Assembly: GCF_015553355.1 (NCBI RefSeq)
Contig: NZ_JADNGN010000005.1
Location: 2,372 to 66,371 of the forward strand
From: Collinsella aerofaciens
GTDB taxonomy: Bacteria > Actinomycetota > Coriobacteriia > Coriobacteriales > Coriobacteriaceae
Reading direction: 5' to 3'
Length of the DNA: 64,000 nt
The notes under the pieces are model-generated. The model worked only from the letters and a program-made list of their open reading frames with translations, did not search any database and was not told the DNA's origin. This document shows positions 33,831-42,173 of this stretch, in pieces (the first letter of the stretch is position 1; every line of letters begins with the position of its first letter). The position numbers and the translations under genes were made by a program.

Positions 33831-33933
33831 GGCAGGGTGCGAAGCTGAGAAAATGCGTGAGCATTTTCCAGCGCAGCACGCAAGGGCCAATGGCCCGCAG
33901 CGAAACAAGGGTTTGCGAAGCAAACCCTTGGAC
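33831..33933. other. Spacer of chained hairpins between the tRNA-derived units
   Basis: Three short palindromes follow one another: GAAAATGC-GTGA-GCATTTTC, GGGCCAATGGCCC, and AAGGGTTTGC-GAA-GCAAACCCTT. No gene; it looks like a structured insert between the two tRNA-derived units. Confidence 0.6.
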
Positions 33934-34026
33934 TTCCCGTCGCCCGCTCCATAAGATAGACGAATGGCTCTGGTTCCTTTTGGGACCAGAGCCATTTTCG
34001 TAAGTGTACGGGGTGACGGGAATCGA
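33934..34026 (+). repeat. tRNA-Gly 3'-end unit B
   Basis: Starts with the same 20 bases as the tRNA end (TTCCCGTCGCCCGCTCCATA, 33934-33953), has a diverged terminator at 33963-33998 (GGCTCTGG paired with CCAGAGCC, then TTTT), and ends with a diverged inverted T-arm at 34010-34026. No full tRNA is present in this copy. Confidence 0.75.
33963..33998 (+). terminator. Second, diverged tRNA-type terminator
   Basis: AATGGCTCTGGTTCC pairs with GGGACCAGAGCCATT across TTTT, followed by TTTCG. It is a duplicate of the terminator at 33763. Confidence 0.75.
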
Positions 34027-34045
34027 TGCCGCCTCGCACCCCACC

Positions 34046-34480
34046 TAAGTTGCGGTTAAATACGGACTGTCTTTTGGCCTTTGCGAACCCATTGAAGGCC
34101 TGGGTAGCTAATTTGGGACGGGGCTTTTTTGGCTACTCTAGCGATCGGCTGGCAAGTGTGGTCAAAAGCCCTGTTCCAAAATGACTGGTCTGGTGCTGAG
34201 CCACGAAAGCGGCCCATCTACTACGTTTGGCCCGCAGGGGTCGACCATAGCGGCATTTTCGGAAAATCAGCAAGCCGTCTACCAGCGGTTTTGATTTTTC
34301 GGATTTCGGTATGGTCGAGGGCAATCGGTTAAACGTAGTAGATAGGCCCGTTTCGTGGCGAACAGTAGGATTCGCGGTCTAAGGCTGCCGGTATCGGATG
34401 GCCTACCTGGAAGTTGTGGTGGAATAGCTCCTAAAATGCCCGTGGAAGCTTGAAAACAGGAACTATTTCACCGCAACTTA
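34046..34480. mobile_element. MITE-like element with imperfect terminal repeats
   Basis: The left end TAAGTTGCGGTTAAATA and the right end TATTTCACCGCAACTTA (34464-34480) are inverted repeats with one difference, and resemble the arms of the palindrome at 16708-16782. Inside, 34201-34228 and 34331-34358 are inverted repeats with 25 of 28 positions matching. No transposase or convincing gene is inside. The two ends may alternatively be halves of an interrupted palindrome. Confidence 0.6.
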
Positions 34481-34493
34481 GGGCGGGATGGGG

Positions 34494-34949
34494 CTAGTGG
34501 CGGGATTGATGGCGGAGCTTGTCGATGGCGGCGTCGGTGCTGCGGTCGCGGGCGTCGGCAGCGGTTTGACGCTTGCGGCGGTAATCGATCATGCCTTGGA
34601 TGATGGGCTTGCCAAAGCTCACGACATCATCGTTGTAGATGGCGGTTCGGGCTGCGAGGAGGCAGTCGGTAAAGTCCATATGGGTCTTGCCAAAGAGTTT
34701 GACGGCAAGGGCGACAACGGTGGGCTCGTCGACCATGACGTCATCGAGCAGCCTTTTCAAGGCCGCAGCAATCTCAACGCGGGGAACCTTATAGACGTCG
34801 CGCAGCGTGACCACGACGCGTGTGATGATTTCGGGGTAGACGCGAGCGGTGCGCGTGGCGATGACCTTGGCAGCGCGCGGTGACAGAACTTCGTCGTCGT
34901 CAAGCAGGTAGCGCAGGATGACGGTCTCGTCGATGATGGTGCTACTCAT
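34494..34949 (-). CDS. PIN-domain toxin-like protein
   Basis: 151 residues. The start MSSTIIDETVILRYLLDDDE has the N-terminal Asp and beta strand of a PIN nuclease; the acidic pattern continues with VMVDEPTVVALAVKLFGK and HMDFTDCLLAARTAIYNDDV, where DFTDCL supplies the later Asp. PIN toxins (VapC type) cut RNA. It starts eight bases inside the antitoxin gene, so the two are co-translated. The last 25 residues are Arg-rich. The specific target is unknown. Confidence 0.8.
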   Translation of the reverse strand: MSSTIIDETVILRYLLDDDEVLSPRAAKVIATRTARVYPEIITRVVVTLRDVYKVPRVEIAAALKRLLDDVMVDEPTVVALAVKLFGKTHMDFTDCLLAARTAIYNDDVVSFGKPIIQGMIDYRRKRQTAADARDRSTDAAIDKLRHQSRH

Positions 34950-35265
34950 GGATATCTACTTCCTCGGGACCCAAAATTGAATCGTCGCTTTCTGTAGCAA
35001 GGTACTCAATCCAGGCATTGCGCTCCTCGGAGCGGCGATTGGGATCTCCATATGCTTTGAGCGATCCATAGGCGGCGGTGCCGTCCTTTGAGCGCACGGC
35101 GACCGGCTGAAAGGGAAGCTTGCGCATCAAAATACTCTGCGCGACAAAAAGGCGAACGGCCTCGGCAAGCGATGTGCCCATGGCGTCGTAGAGGCGCTCG
35201 GCATGCTGTTTGTCCTCTTCGCGAATGCGCACCTGCAGGATGGCTCGTTTTTGCGTCGATGACAT
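34942..35265 (-). CDS. RelB/DinJ-like antitoxin of the PIN toxin
   Basis: 107 residues from ATG 35265. The N-terminal RAILQVRIREEDKQHAERLY, then DAMGTSLAEAVRLFVAQSIL, is the ribbon-helix-helix of the RelB/DinJ group. The acidic C-terminal tail (ATESDDSILGPEEVDIHE) would wrap the toxin. Its stop overlaps the toxin start. A palindromic operator lies 48 bases upstream. A RelB-type antitoxin with a PIN toxin is a mixed pairing; both calls rest on sequence reading. Confidence 0.78.
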   Translation of the reverse strand: MSSTQKRAILQVRIREEDKQHAERLYDAMGTSLAEAVRLFVAQSILMRKLPFQPVAVRSKDGTAAYGSLKAYGDPNRRSEERNAWIEYLATESDDSILGPEEVDIHE

Positions 35266-35312
35266 CACTGGCCGCCCTTAATGAGCGTGCAATATGAATG
35301 GTCAAATACAGT

Positions 35313-35331
35313 ATTGGCTATAATAGCCAAT
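35313..35331 (-). promoter_or_regulatory. Toxin-antitoxin operator
   Basis: ATTGGCTA and TAGCCAAT flank TAA in a perfect 19-base inverted repeat, upstream of the antitoxin. The position suits autorepression by the antitoxin. Confidence 0.6.
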
Positions 35332-35489
35332 CTTATAACCACTACTTTATTGCACTAGAGTAATCGAGTGTGAACAACATTACAAACGTACTACATTCAC
35401 CAGAAACGAGCGTGAAATCTTTCTTGGGCGTACGCATGTAATACACTCACCTTTATAGCTTCTAGAGAATAATTCCAACCTGCCAAAAC

Positions 35490-35515
35490 CCCTGCAATAC
35501 ACCCGTAATGCAGGG
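35490..35515. promoter_or_regulatory. Inverted repeat in the formate hydrogenlyase upstream region
   Basis: CCCTGCAATAC (35490-35500) and GTAATGCAGGG (35505-35515) pair with one mismatch. Related motifs (GTAATACAC near 35440, ACATTACAA near 35375) recur in the 428-base gap between the antitoxin and the first ferredoxin, suggesting a regulator with several sites. No gene was seen in the gap. Confidence 0.4.
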
Positions 35516-35618
35516 CCTATGCTCAAGTTTGCCAGCTGCAACTGCGTATATTTAGCCTGTATATCGTTGGAGGAACTCTATCGAAGTGCCTGTTTCGCCG
35601 CATGCACTCGATACGCCG

Positions 35619-35669
35619 ATGCCGGACCACGGGCGGTCCGGCGCAACGTCGACAGGGTCTCTCCGGCAT
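35619..35669 (+). promoter_or_regulatory. Mutually exclusive hairpins in the leader before the first ferredoxin
   Basis: GCCGGACC (35621-35628) can pair with GGTCCGGC (35635-35642), or the overlapping ATGCCGGA (35619-35626) can pair with TCCGGCAT (35662-35669), which ends eight bases before the ribosome site. A two-state RNA switch is possible; I could not assign it to a known riboswitch class. Confidence 0.4.
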
Positions 35670-35693
35670 GGGATTCAGGAGGGAGTGAACAAC

Positions 35694-36212
35694 ATGGGCA
35701 ATAAACGAGTCGTGGCTGATTCTTCACGCTGCATTGGGTGCCAAACCTGTATGGCGGCGTGCATCGAGGCGCACGATATTCCCGGCAACATCGCCGCACC
35801 TCGCTTGCGCGTAACGCGCACCTACGAGATTTCCGCGCCGGTGGCATGTCACCACTGCGAGGACGCTCCGTGCGCCAAGGCCTGCCCCACGGGCGCCTTG
35901 TTCTTTGATCCAAAGAACCATCGCATCGGCGTCAACGAGGACAACTGCATCGGCTGCAAGAGCTGCGTCATGGCATGCCCCTTTGGCGCCGTGAGCGTGG
36001 CGACCACGCAGGTCCCCGTCTTGATGGGTGACGTTCGCGTGGGTTCGCAGACTAAGAGCTTCGTGCTCAAGTGCGACCTGTGCGTGGACCGTCCCGGCGG
36101 TCCGGCGTGTGCCGAGGCGTGTCCGACCAAGGGCCTCACCCTGGTGGACGAGGAGCGTCTGGCAGAACTGACTGCCGAGCGTGCCCGCGCCACCATCGAA
36201 AACGAGGCGTAA
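35694..36212 (+). CDS. HycB/HydN-like 4Fe-4S electron-transfer protein
   Basis: 172 residues with four ferredoxin-type cysteine groups: SRCIGCQTCMAACIEAHDIP, CHHCEDAPCAKACPTGALFF, NCIGCKSCVMACPFGAVSV, and CDLCVDRPGGPACAEACPTK. This matches HycB/HydN, which carry electrons from FdhF to the hydrogenase. The next gene is fdhF. ATG 35694 is eleven bases after AGGAGG; a nearer GTG is too close to the ribosome site. Probably cytoplasmic, at the membrane complex. Confidence 0.92.
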   Translation: MGNKRVVADSSRCIGCQTCMAACIEAHDIPGNIAAPRLRVTRTYEISAPVACHHCEDAPCAKACPTGALFFDPKNHRIGVNEDNCIGCKSCVMACPFGAVSVATTQVPVLMGDVRVGSQTKSFVLKCDLCVDRPGGPACAEACPTKGLTLVDEERLAELTAERARATIENEA

Positions 36213-36286
36213 GCGTCGGGCGACAGGCCCAATGATTGTCAAATAAGTACCGAGTATTCGGTAGCAGAGAAAGGAAGGAGGGTGTC

Positions 36287-38509
36287 ATGGAGAAGCATAA
36301 AGTGATCTGCCCGTATTGCGGCGCCGGTTGCCAGTTTAACCTCTTGGTCCAAAACGGCCAGGTCGTGGGTACCGAACCGCTCAACGGCATCACCAACCAG
36401 AGCGAGCTGTGCCTTAAGGGCATGAGCGGCTACGACTTCATCAACGACACCAAGATCTTGACTCCTCGCGTACTGCACCCGATGATCCGCCGCACTAAGG
36501 GCGCGGATCTTGAGCGCGTAAGCTGGGACGAGGCACTGGATTTCACCGCATCTAAGATGCAGGCCATAATTGACGAATATGGTCCTAACGCTGTCATGAC
36601 CACCGGCTCTTCGCGAGGCGGCGGCAATGAGGCGAACTACGTCATGCAGAAGTTTACGCGTGCGTGCATCGGCACCCACAGCGTGGACAACTGCGCCCGT
36701 ACTTGACACGGCCCTACTGTCCTCGGTCTGATGGACACGGTTGGTTCAGGTTGCATGTCATGCTCCATCCCCGGTATGGAGGATGCGGGCTGCATTTTCC
36801 TCTTCGGCTATAACCCTGCCGATTCGCACCCCATCGTCGCAAGGCGTATCGTGCGAGCCAAAGAAAAGGGTTGCAAGATCATCGTCGCCGACCCGCGCCA
36901 TATCGAAACCGCGCGTATCGCCGATCTCTACCTTCCGATCAAGAACGGTTGCAATGTCGCGTTCCTCAACGCCTTTGCCAACTGCTTGGTCAACGATGGC
37001 CTCTACGACAAGGAATTCGTCGCCGAGCATACGAACGGCTTTGACGAGTGGTGGGAGACCATCAAGAACTACACTCCCGAATCCGTACAGGACATCACGG
37101 GTGTCGAGCCCGCGTTGATCCACCAAGCTGCCGAGATGTACGCCACGGCGAAGCCCTCTGCCATCATTGGCTGGGGCATGGGCGTATGCCAGCAGAAGCA
37201 GAACCTGAAGACGGTGCACACCATCGCCTCCATCGCCTGCGTTGCCGGCCAGATCGGCAAACCCAATTCCGGCCTCGCGCCCGTGCGTGGCCAGAATAAC
37301 GTCCAGGGCTCCTGCGATATGGGCATGCTGCCCAACCTGTACCCTGGCTACCAGAAGGTCACCGACCCGGCTGTGCGTGCCAAGTTTGCCAAGGCTTGGG
37401 GCGTGCCCGAGGAAAAGCTCCCGCTCGAGGAGGGCTACAAACTCACCGACCTGGGCCACCTGGTCGACGAGGGCAAGGTGCACTGCTTCTACAACTACGG
37501 CGAGGACCCGGTGCAGACCGAGCCCGATTCGGCCGGTATGCGCAAGACGCTCTCCGAGCTGGATCTGTTCATTTGCCAGGACATCTTTATGACGCAGACG
37601 ACCATGCTCGCCGACGTCATACTGCCCGCTACCTCTTGGGGCGAGCACGAGGGTGTCTTTACCGCATCCGACCGTAGCTTCCAGCACTTTGACGCGGCTG
37701 TTCCGCCCAAGGGCGAGTGCCGCCACGACTGGGAGATCTTCGCGGACCTGTCCACGCGTATGGGCTATCCCATGCACTACGACAACACCGAGCAGATCTG
37801 GAACGAGTGCATTAGCCTGTGCCCCAACTTTGTGGGCGCGACCTACGAGAAGATGGCTCCCGAGGGCGGTTACGCCCAGTGGCCGGTCAAGAGCACCGAT
37901 GTGAACGACCACGGTACGCCCGACATGTTCGCTGGTGGCAAGTTCACCACCAAGGACGGCCGCGCCAACCTGATGGCGCACGACTGGGAGGCGCCCTCCG
38001 AGCTTCCCGACGATGAGTACCCGCTCATTCTGTGCACCGTCCGCGAGGTCGGTCACTACAGCTGCCGCTCGATGACCGGCAACTGCAAGACGCTGGCGCT
38101 GCTCGCCGACGAGCCCGGCTTTGTCCGCATGAATCCCGCGGACGCCCAGGCGCGCGGCATCAAGAACGGCGACATCGTCTCGATTCATAGCCGCCGCGGC
38201 CAGGTATACAGCCGCGCCGACGTGAGCGATCGCATCAATAAGGGCACGGTCTACATGACCTACCAGTGGTGGATCGGCAAGTGCAACGAGCTGACCATTC
38301 ACAAGGTCGACCCGGTCTCGCATACGCCCGAGGACAAGTTCTCCGCCTGCCAGGTCGACGCCATTGCCGACCAGGTTTGGGCAGAGGGCGAGGTAGAGCG
38401 TCAGTACACCGAGCTCAAGCAGGCTCTGGTGGACGCCGCTGCTCCCCAGGACGTTGAGCCTGGCGCCGCCAAGTTCGACGACGAGACGCACGTGAACCAA
38501 ATCGTGTAG
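36287..38509 (+). CDS. fdhF: Formate dehydrogenase H-type, selenocysteine-containing
   Basis: 740 residues including selenocysteine at codon 140 (TGA 36704-36706). N-terminal 4Fe-4S site VICPYCGAGCQFNLLVQNG...LCLKGMSGYDF; then SVDNCART-U-HGPTVLGLMD, the Sec ligand region of FdhF; FLFGYNPADSHPIVARRIV follows. The C-terminal molybdopterin-binding half ends in DVEPGAAKFDDETHVNQIV. It oxidises formate to CO2 using Mo-bis-MGD. AAGGAGG precedes ATG 36287. A hairpin (TACCGA/TCGGTA) lies between the ferredoxin gene and this start. A SECIS candidate follows the TGA. Confidence 0.96.
36707..36743 (+). promoter_or_regulatory. Candidate SECIS element of fdhF
   Basis: TGTCC (starting 36718) pairs with GGACA (ending 36738) and leaves the loop TCGGTCTGAT, with GGTCT at the place occupied in the Escherichia coli fdhF element. 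The bases right after TGA (CACGGCCC) match that gene too. Confidence 0.75.
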
Positions 38510-38530
38510 TCCCGTTCTCGTTGGCTTTTT

Positions 38531-38574
38531 GGGCCGGGCGTCCCGTACGTTCGGGAGCCCGGCCCGTTATTTTG
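38531..38574 (+). terminator. Hairpin terminator or attenuator after fdhF
   Basis: GGGCCGGGC-G-TCCCG pairs with CGGGA-GCCCGGCCC with one bulged base, followed by GTTATTTT. The downstream hyf genes are in the same direction, so it may attenuate more than fully stop transcription. Confidence 0.75.
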
Positions 38575-38587
38575 AAAGGAAGTGGGG

Positions 38588-39205
38588 ATGAACCGCTTCA
38601 TCGACATCAACCCGGAGAGGTGCATCGGCTGCGGAACATGCCAGTCCGCCTGTGCCGACGCCCACCGGATGCAGGGTCTTCAGGATACGCCGCGCCTGGC
38701 GCTCGTGAAGACCGGCGGTATTTCGGCCGCCCTTGCCTGCCACCATTGCGAGGGTGCTCCCTGCGCCGAGGTTTGCCCGGTGAATGCCATCGAGCACGAT
38801 GGCGATCGCATCCACGTCAAGGAGCAGGAGTGCATCGGGTGCAGGCTGTGCGCCATCGCGTGCCCCTTCGGAGCCATCCATCCCGATGGCACGTCTATCG
38901 CCGGTGTCGCAGGCATGTGCGACCCGACGCCTTCGTATCCTAAGTCCCTGAGCAGCCTGCTTACGTGGGCTCCTGGCCAGTACACCTGCGCCGTCAAGTG
39001 CGACCTGTGTGCCTTCGATCCGGACGGCCCGCATTGTGTGGCGGCGTGCCCCACCAAGGCGCTGACCGTCATGGGCGGCGCGGCCGATCGCGAGCTCGAC
39101 GAGGCCAAGCGCCTGCGCTCGATCGAAAACGGTCCAGTCGTCGACGTTACCGCTGTGGCCCAGGGCCTGTCCGAGAAAGCAGAAGGGAGCGTAAACAATG
39201 GATAG
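38588..39205 (+). CDS. hyfA: HyfA-like 4Fe-4S electron-transfer protein
   Basis: 205 residues with four ferredoxin-like cysteine groups: RCIGCGTCQSACADAHRMQG, CHHCEGAPCAEVCPVNAIEH, CIGCRLCAIACPFGAIHP and CDLCAFDPDGPHCVAACPTK. A second electron carrier beside the HycB-like protein at 35694; E. coli hyf begins with hyfA, the same order as here. Start ATG 38588, with AAGGAAG six bases ahead. Its end overlaps hyfB by eight bases. Probably passes electrons from FdhF to the hydrogenase complex. Confidence 0.9.
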   Translation: MNRFIDINPERCIGCGTCQSACADAHRMQGLQDTPRLALVKTGGISAALACHHCEGAPCAEVCPVNAIEHDGDRIHVKEQECIGCRLCAIACPFGAIHPDGTSIAGVAGMCDPTPSYPKSLSSLLTWAPGQYTCAVKCDLCAFDPDGPHCVAACPTKALTVMGGAADRELDEAKRLRSIENGPVVDVTAVAQGLSEKAEGSVNNG

Positions 39206-41216
39206 CATGACGCTGTTTATCGCATCGCTTGCCGTCTCGTGCATCGGTGCGCTCGCCTCGGTTCTGCTGATCAAGGCCGATAACGCCGCCAAGACCGCCG
39301 GCTGCCTGATCGGCGCCGTCGCGGCCGTGCTGTCGTTCATCGCGGGCCTCGAGGCCGTGCTTGGCGACGTTTCGTCCCTCAACACGGTCTTCTTCTTCCC
39401 GTTCGCCCGTCTCGAGCTCTTGCTCAACGGCCTTGCGGGCCTGATCGTGGTCCTCATCTCGATTCTCGCCTTTGCGGGCTTCATCTACGGCCTGTCCTAC
39501 TTCGACGAGTACCCGGGCAAGGTCGGGCGCGCCGGCTTCTTTATGAACACCTTCGTCGCCTCGATGATGCTCGTCATCACCGCCGACAACGTGTTCTGGT
39601 TCCTGGTCGCCTTTGAGCTCATGTCCCTTACGAGCTACTTCCTTGTCGTTATCGAGGAGAACAAGAACTCCATTAGGGGCGGTTGGCTCTACTTCGTCAT
39701 CGCGCACGTGGGCTTCGTTCTCATCATGGCGAGCTTCCTGCTCATGACCAACGGCGTGGGCGGTTCCTTCAGCTTCAGTGATTTCCGTACGCATGACTTT
39801 GGACCCGCCGTCTCCTCCGCGTGCTTCGTCCTTGCGTTCTTCGGATTTGGCGCGAAGGCCGGTATCATTCCGCTGCACTCCTGGCTGCCCCAGGCGCATC
39901 CCGAGGCGCCGTCCAACGTGTCCGCCCTCATGTCCGGCGGCATGATCAAGATCGGCATCCTGGGAATCCTCAAGGTCGGTCTCGACCTGCTCGCGGGTTC
40001 GGGCGTCCAGCTCTGGTGGGGCCTCATGGTCCTGGTCTTCGGATCCATCTCGTCGGTCCTGGGTGTCGTCTACGCCCTCCACGAGCACGACATCAAGCGC
40101 CTGCTTGCCTATCACTCCGTCGAGAACATCGGCATCATCTTGCTCGGTGTCGGCGCGTCCATGACGGCGCACGCCCTGGGCAACGACGTCATCGCGACGA
40201 TCGCGCTCATGGCCGCCCTCTACCACACGCTCAACCACGCCATGTTCAAGGGCGAGCTGTTCCTCGGCGCGGGCTCCCTGCTCTATGCCACGGGTACGCG
40301 CAACATGGAGAAGATGGGCGGTCTGTTCCGCCGCATGCCGGTCACGGCCGTCTGCTTCCTCATCGGTGCCCTTGCCATCTCGGCCATCCCGCCGCTCAAC
40401 GGCTTCGTTTCCGAGTGGTTCACCTACCAGTCCCTGTTCAACATCTCGACGCTCTCCGACCCGGTCGTCATGGTGTTCGCCGTCGCCTCCGCGGCCGCCC
40501 TCGCCATCACCGGTGCCCTGGCCGTCACGTGCTTCGTGAAGGCCTACGGCGTCTCGTTCGCGAGCAGCCCTCGTTCCCAGGAGGCCGCGAACGCCAAGGA
40601 GTCCCCGGCTCCGATGTTGTTCTCGCAGATGCTCCTCGCGGCCATCTGCGTGGTACTGGGAATCGGCTCCCCGGTCATCGCCCCGGTTCTGGGCGACGTC
40701 GCCCAGAGCGTGCTTGCCGGCTCCGCCGTCACAGCCACCTCGGGCGTGTCTCTCGTGAACGAGATTTCCGGTGCCGCCACCTCCACCCCCGCGATCGCCA
40801 TCGGGCTCGTGGTCCTCACCGGCCTCGCGTTCGCGTTGAGGTCCTGCCTCGGCGCCAAGGCCCCCGCTAAGAAGACCGACCCTTGGGCGTGCGGCTACGA
40901 GCCCAACGAGCACATGCCCGTCGTCGCCACGAGCTTCGCGTCCGACGTCGAACTCTTCATGGGCCCGCTCTACACCCTGCGCGAGGTATGCACCAAGATC
41001 TGCTGGTCCATCGCGCACGTGTTCCAGAAGCTCACCGGTGTCGCCCAGGGCGTCGAGCCCCTGCCCGACCGTTTCCTGGTCGATGCACCGAGCGAGGGTG
41101 CCGACAAGCTGGCCGGCCTCGCCTCCAAGATCGAGGGCGGCAACTACTCCGTATACATCTGCTACATCGTCGCGGCGCTCGTGGTCTTCCTCGTGCTCGC
41201 CGTGGTCATGGTCTAG
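39198..41216 (+). CDS. hyfB: Hydrogenase-4 membrane subunit B (NuoL-like)
   Basis: 672 residues, about fifteen membrane helices. The antiporter-like core shows FWFLVAFELMSLTSYFLVVI, IPLHSWLPQAHPEAPSNVSA (the conserved WLPxAHPxAPS loop), and DIKRLLAYHSVENIGIILLG. The C-terminal soluble loop and final helix (CYIVAALVVFLVLAVVMV) follow. It belongs to the membrane arm of group 4 NiFe hydrogenases and may move protons or Na+. First of five contiguous membrane genes. Confidence 0.93.
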   Translation: MDSMTLFIASLAVSCIGALASVLLIKADNAAKTAGCLIGAVAAVLSFIAGLEAVLGDVSSLNTVFFFPFARLELLLNGLAGLIVVLISILAFAGFIYGLSYFDEYPGKVGRAGFFMNTFVASMMLVITADNVFWFLVAFELMSLTSYFLVVIEENKNSIRGGWLYFVIAHVGFVLIMASFLLMTNGVGGSFSFSDFRTHDFGPAVSSACFVLAFFGFGAKAGIIPLHSWLPQAHPEAPSNVSALMSGGMIKIGILGILKVGLDLLAGSGVQLWWGLMVLVFGSISSVLGVVYALHEHDIKRLLAYHSVENIGIILLGVGASMTAHALGNDVIATIALMAALYHTLNHAMFKGELFLGAGSLLYATGTRNMEKMGGLFRRMPVTAVCFLIGALAISAIPPLNGFVSEWFTYQSLFNISTLSDPVVMVFAVASAAALAITGALAVTCFVKAYGVSFASSPRSQEAANAKESPAPMLFSQMLLAAICVVLGIGSPVIAPVLGDVAQSVLAGSAVTATSGVSLVNEISGAATSTPAIAIGLVVLTGLAFALRSCLGAKAPAKKTDPWACGYEPNEHMPVVATSFASDVELFMGPLYTLREVCTKICWSIAHVFQKLTGVAQGVEPLPDRFLVDAPSEGADKLAGLASKIEGGNYSVYICYIVAALVVFLVLAVVMV

Positions 41217-41233
41217 AGAGGGGGGAGGATATT

Positions 41234-42157
41234 ATGAACATCGTTCTTGCGATGGCGCAGGGCCTCGTGGTCATGCTGGTCGCGCCCTTCTTCTCCGGCC
41301 TCGCCCGTGTGATTCGCGCGAAGATGCACAATCGCCGCGGTCCGTCCATCCTTCAGGATTACCGGGACCTCGCGAAGCTCATGGCGCGTCCCGAGTCCGT
41401 GAGTTCCGACTCGAGCTTCGTGCTGCGCATCATGCCGCCGCTGTTCCTCGCGGTGTCGTTTATGCTCGCCATGGGCCTGCCCATGTTCACGCTCCAGAGC
41501 CCCATGCCCGTCTTTGGTGACGCCATCACCATCATGTACGCGCTCGCGCTGTCCCGCTTCTTCTTCGCGCTGTCCGGCGTGGATTCCTCCAACGCCTACG
41601 CGGGCTTCGGCGGTATCCGCGAGCTCCTCATGAGCGTGCTCATCGAGCCGTCCATGCTCATCGCGCTGTTCACCGTCGCCATCGTGTGCGGCTCCACGGA
41701 CATTGCGACCATGGGTCAGCACATCGTTACGGGCAACGTCTCGAGCGTCGTCGCCGTTATCCTCGCCGGCGTCGCCTTCGCGGCCGCCTGTTACATGGAG
41801 CTCGGCAAGCTTCCGTTCGATCAGGCCGAAGCCGAGCAGGAGCTCCAGGAGGGCCCGCTCGCCGAGCTCTCCGGCCCGTCCCTGGCCATGATGAAGCTCG
41901 CCATGGGCATGAAGCAGGTCGTGGTCGTCGCTTGGTTCACCTCCATCTTCATCCCCTGGGGAGAGCCCGCGACCATCGGCGTCACCGCTCTCGTGGGCGC
42001 CGTCGTCTTCCTCGTCAAGTGCCTGGTCGATTTCGTCGTCTGCGGCGTGCTCGAGAACTCCGTTTCCCGTTCGCGCTTCAAGGTGCTCGGTAACCAGACC
42101 TGGGCCGTCGTCGGCATCGCGGTCCTCGCGTTCGTCTTCGTCGTCGTAGGCGTGTAG
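41234..42157 (+). CDS. hyfC: Hydrogenase-4 membrane subunit C (NuoH-like)
   Basis: 307 residues, eight to nine membrane helices. The N-terminal VVMLVAPFFSGLARVIRAKM and HNRRGPSILQDYRDLAKLMA is the NuoH/HycD motif; AGFGGIRELLMSVLIEPSML and ELGKLPFDQAEAEQELQEGP (the acidic quinone-like loop) follow. This subunit links the peripheral hydrogenase to the ion-pumping arm. ATG 41234, with GGGGAGG ahead; a longer frame from 40883 is a read-through of another reading frame. Confidence 0.93.
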   Translation: MNIVLAMAQGLVVMLVAPFFSGLARVIRAKMHNRRGPSILQDYRDLAKLMARPESVSSDSSFVLRIMPPLFLAVSFMLAMGLPMFTLQSPMPVFGDAITIMYALALSRFFFALSGVDSSNAYAGFGGIRELLMSVLIEPSMLIALFTVAIVCGSTDIATMGQHIVTGNVSSVVAVILAGVAFAAACYMELGKLPFDQAEAEQELQEGPLAELSGPSLAMMKLAMGMKQVVVVAWFTSIFIPWGEPATIGVTALVGAVVFLVKCLVDFVVCGVLENSVSRSRFKVLGNQTWAVVGIAVLAFVFVVVGV

Positions 42158-42173
42158 GGAGAAGGGAGAAACT

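Noticed and set aside
36236-36706. 156-residue open frame ending at 36706, read as a separate truncated protein
   Set aside because: It is the first part of FdhF; the TGA sits exactly at the Sec position and the motif continues in frame.
40883-41233. Extended start of hyfC in a frame overlapping hyfB
   Set aside because: Residues are Arg-rich and out of family; the HyfC/NuoH homology starts at ATG 41234 with a good ribosome site.
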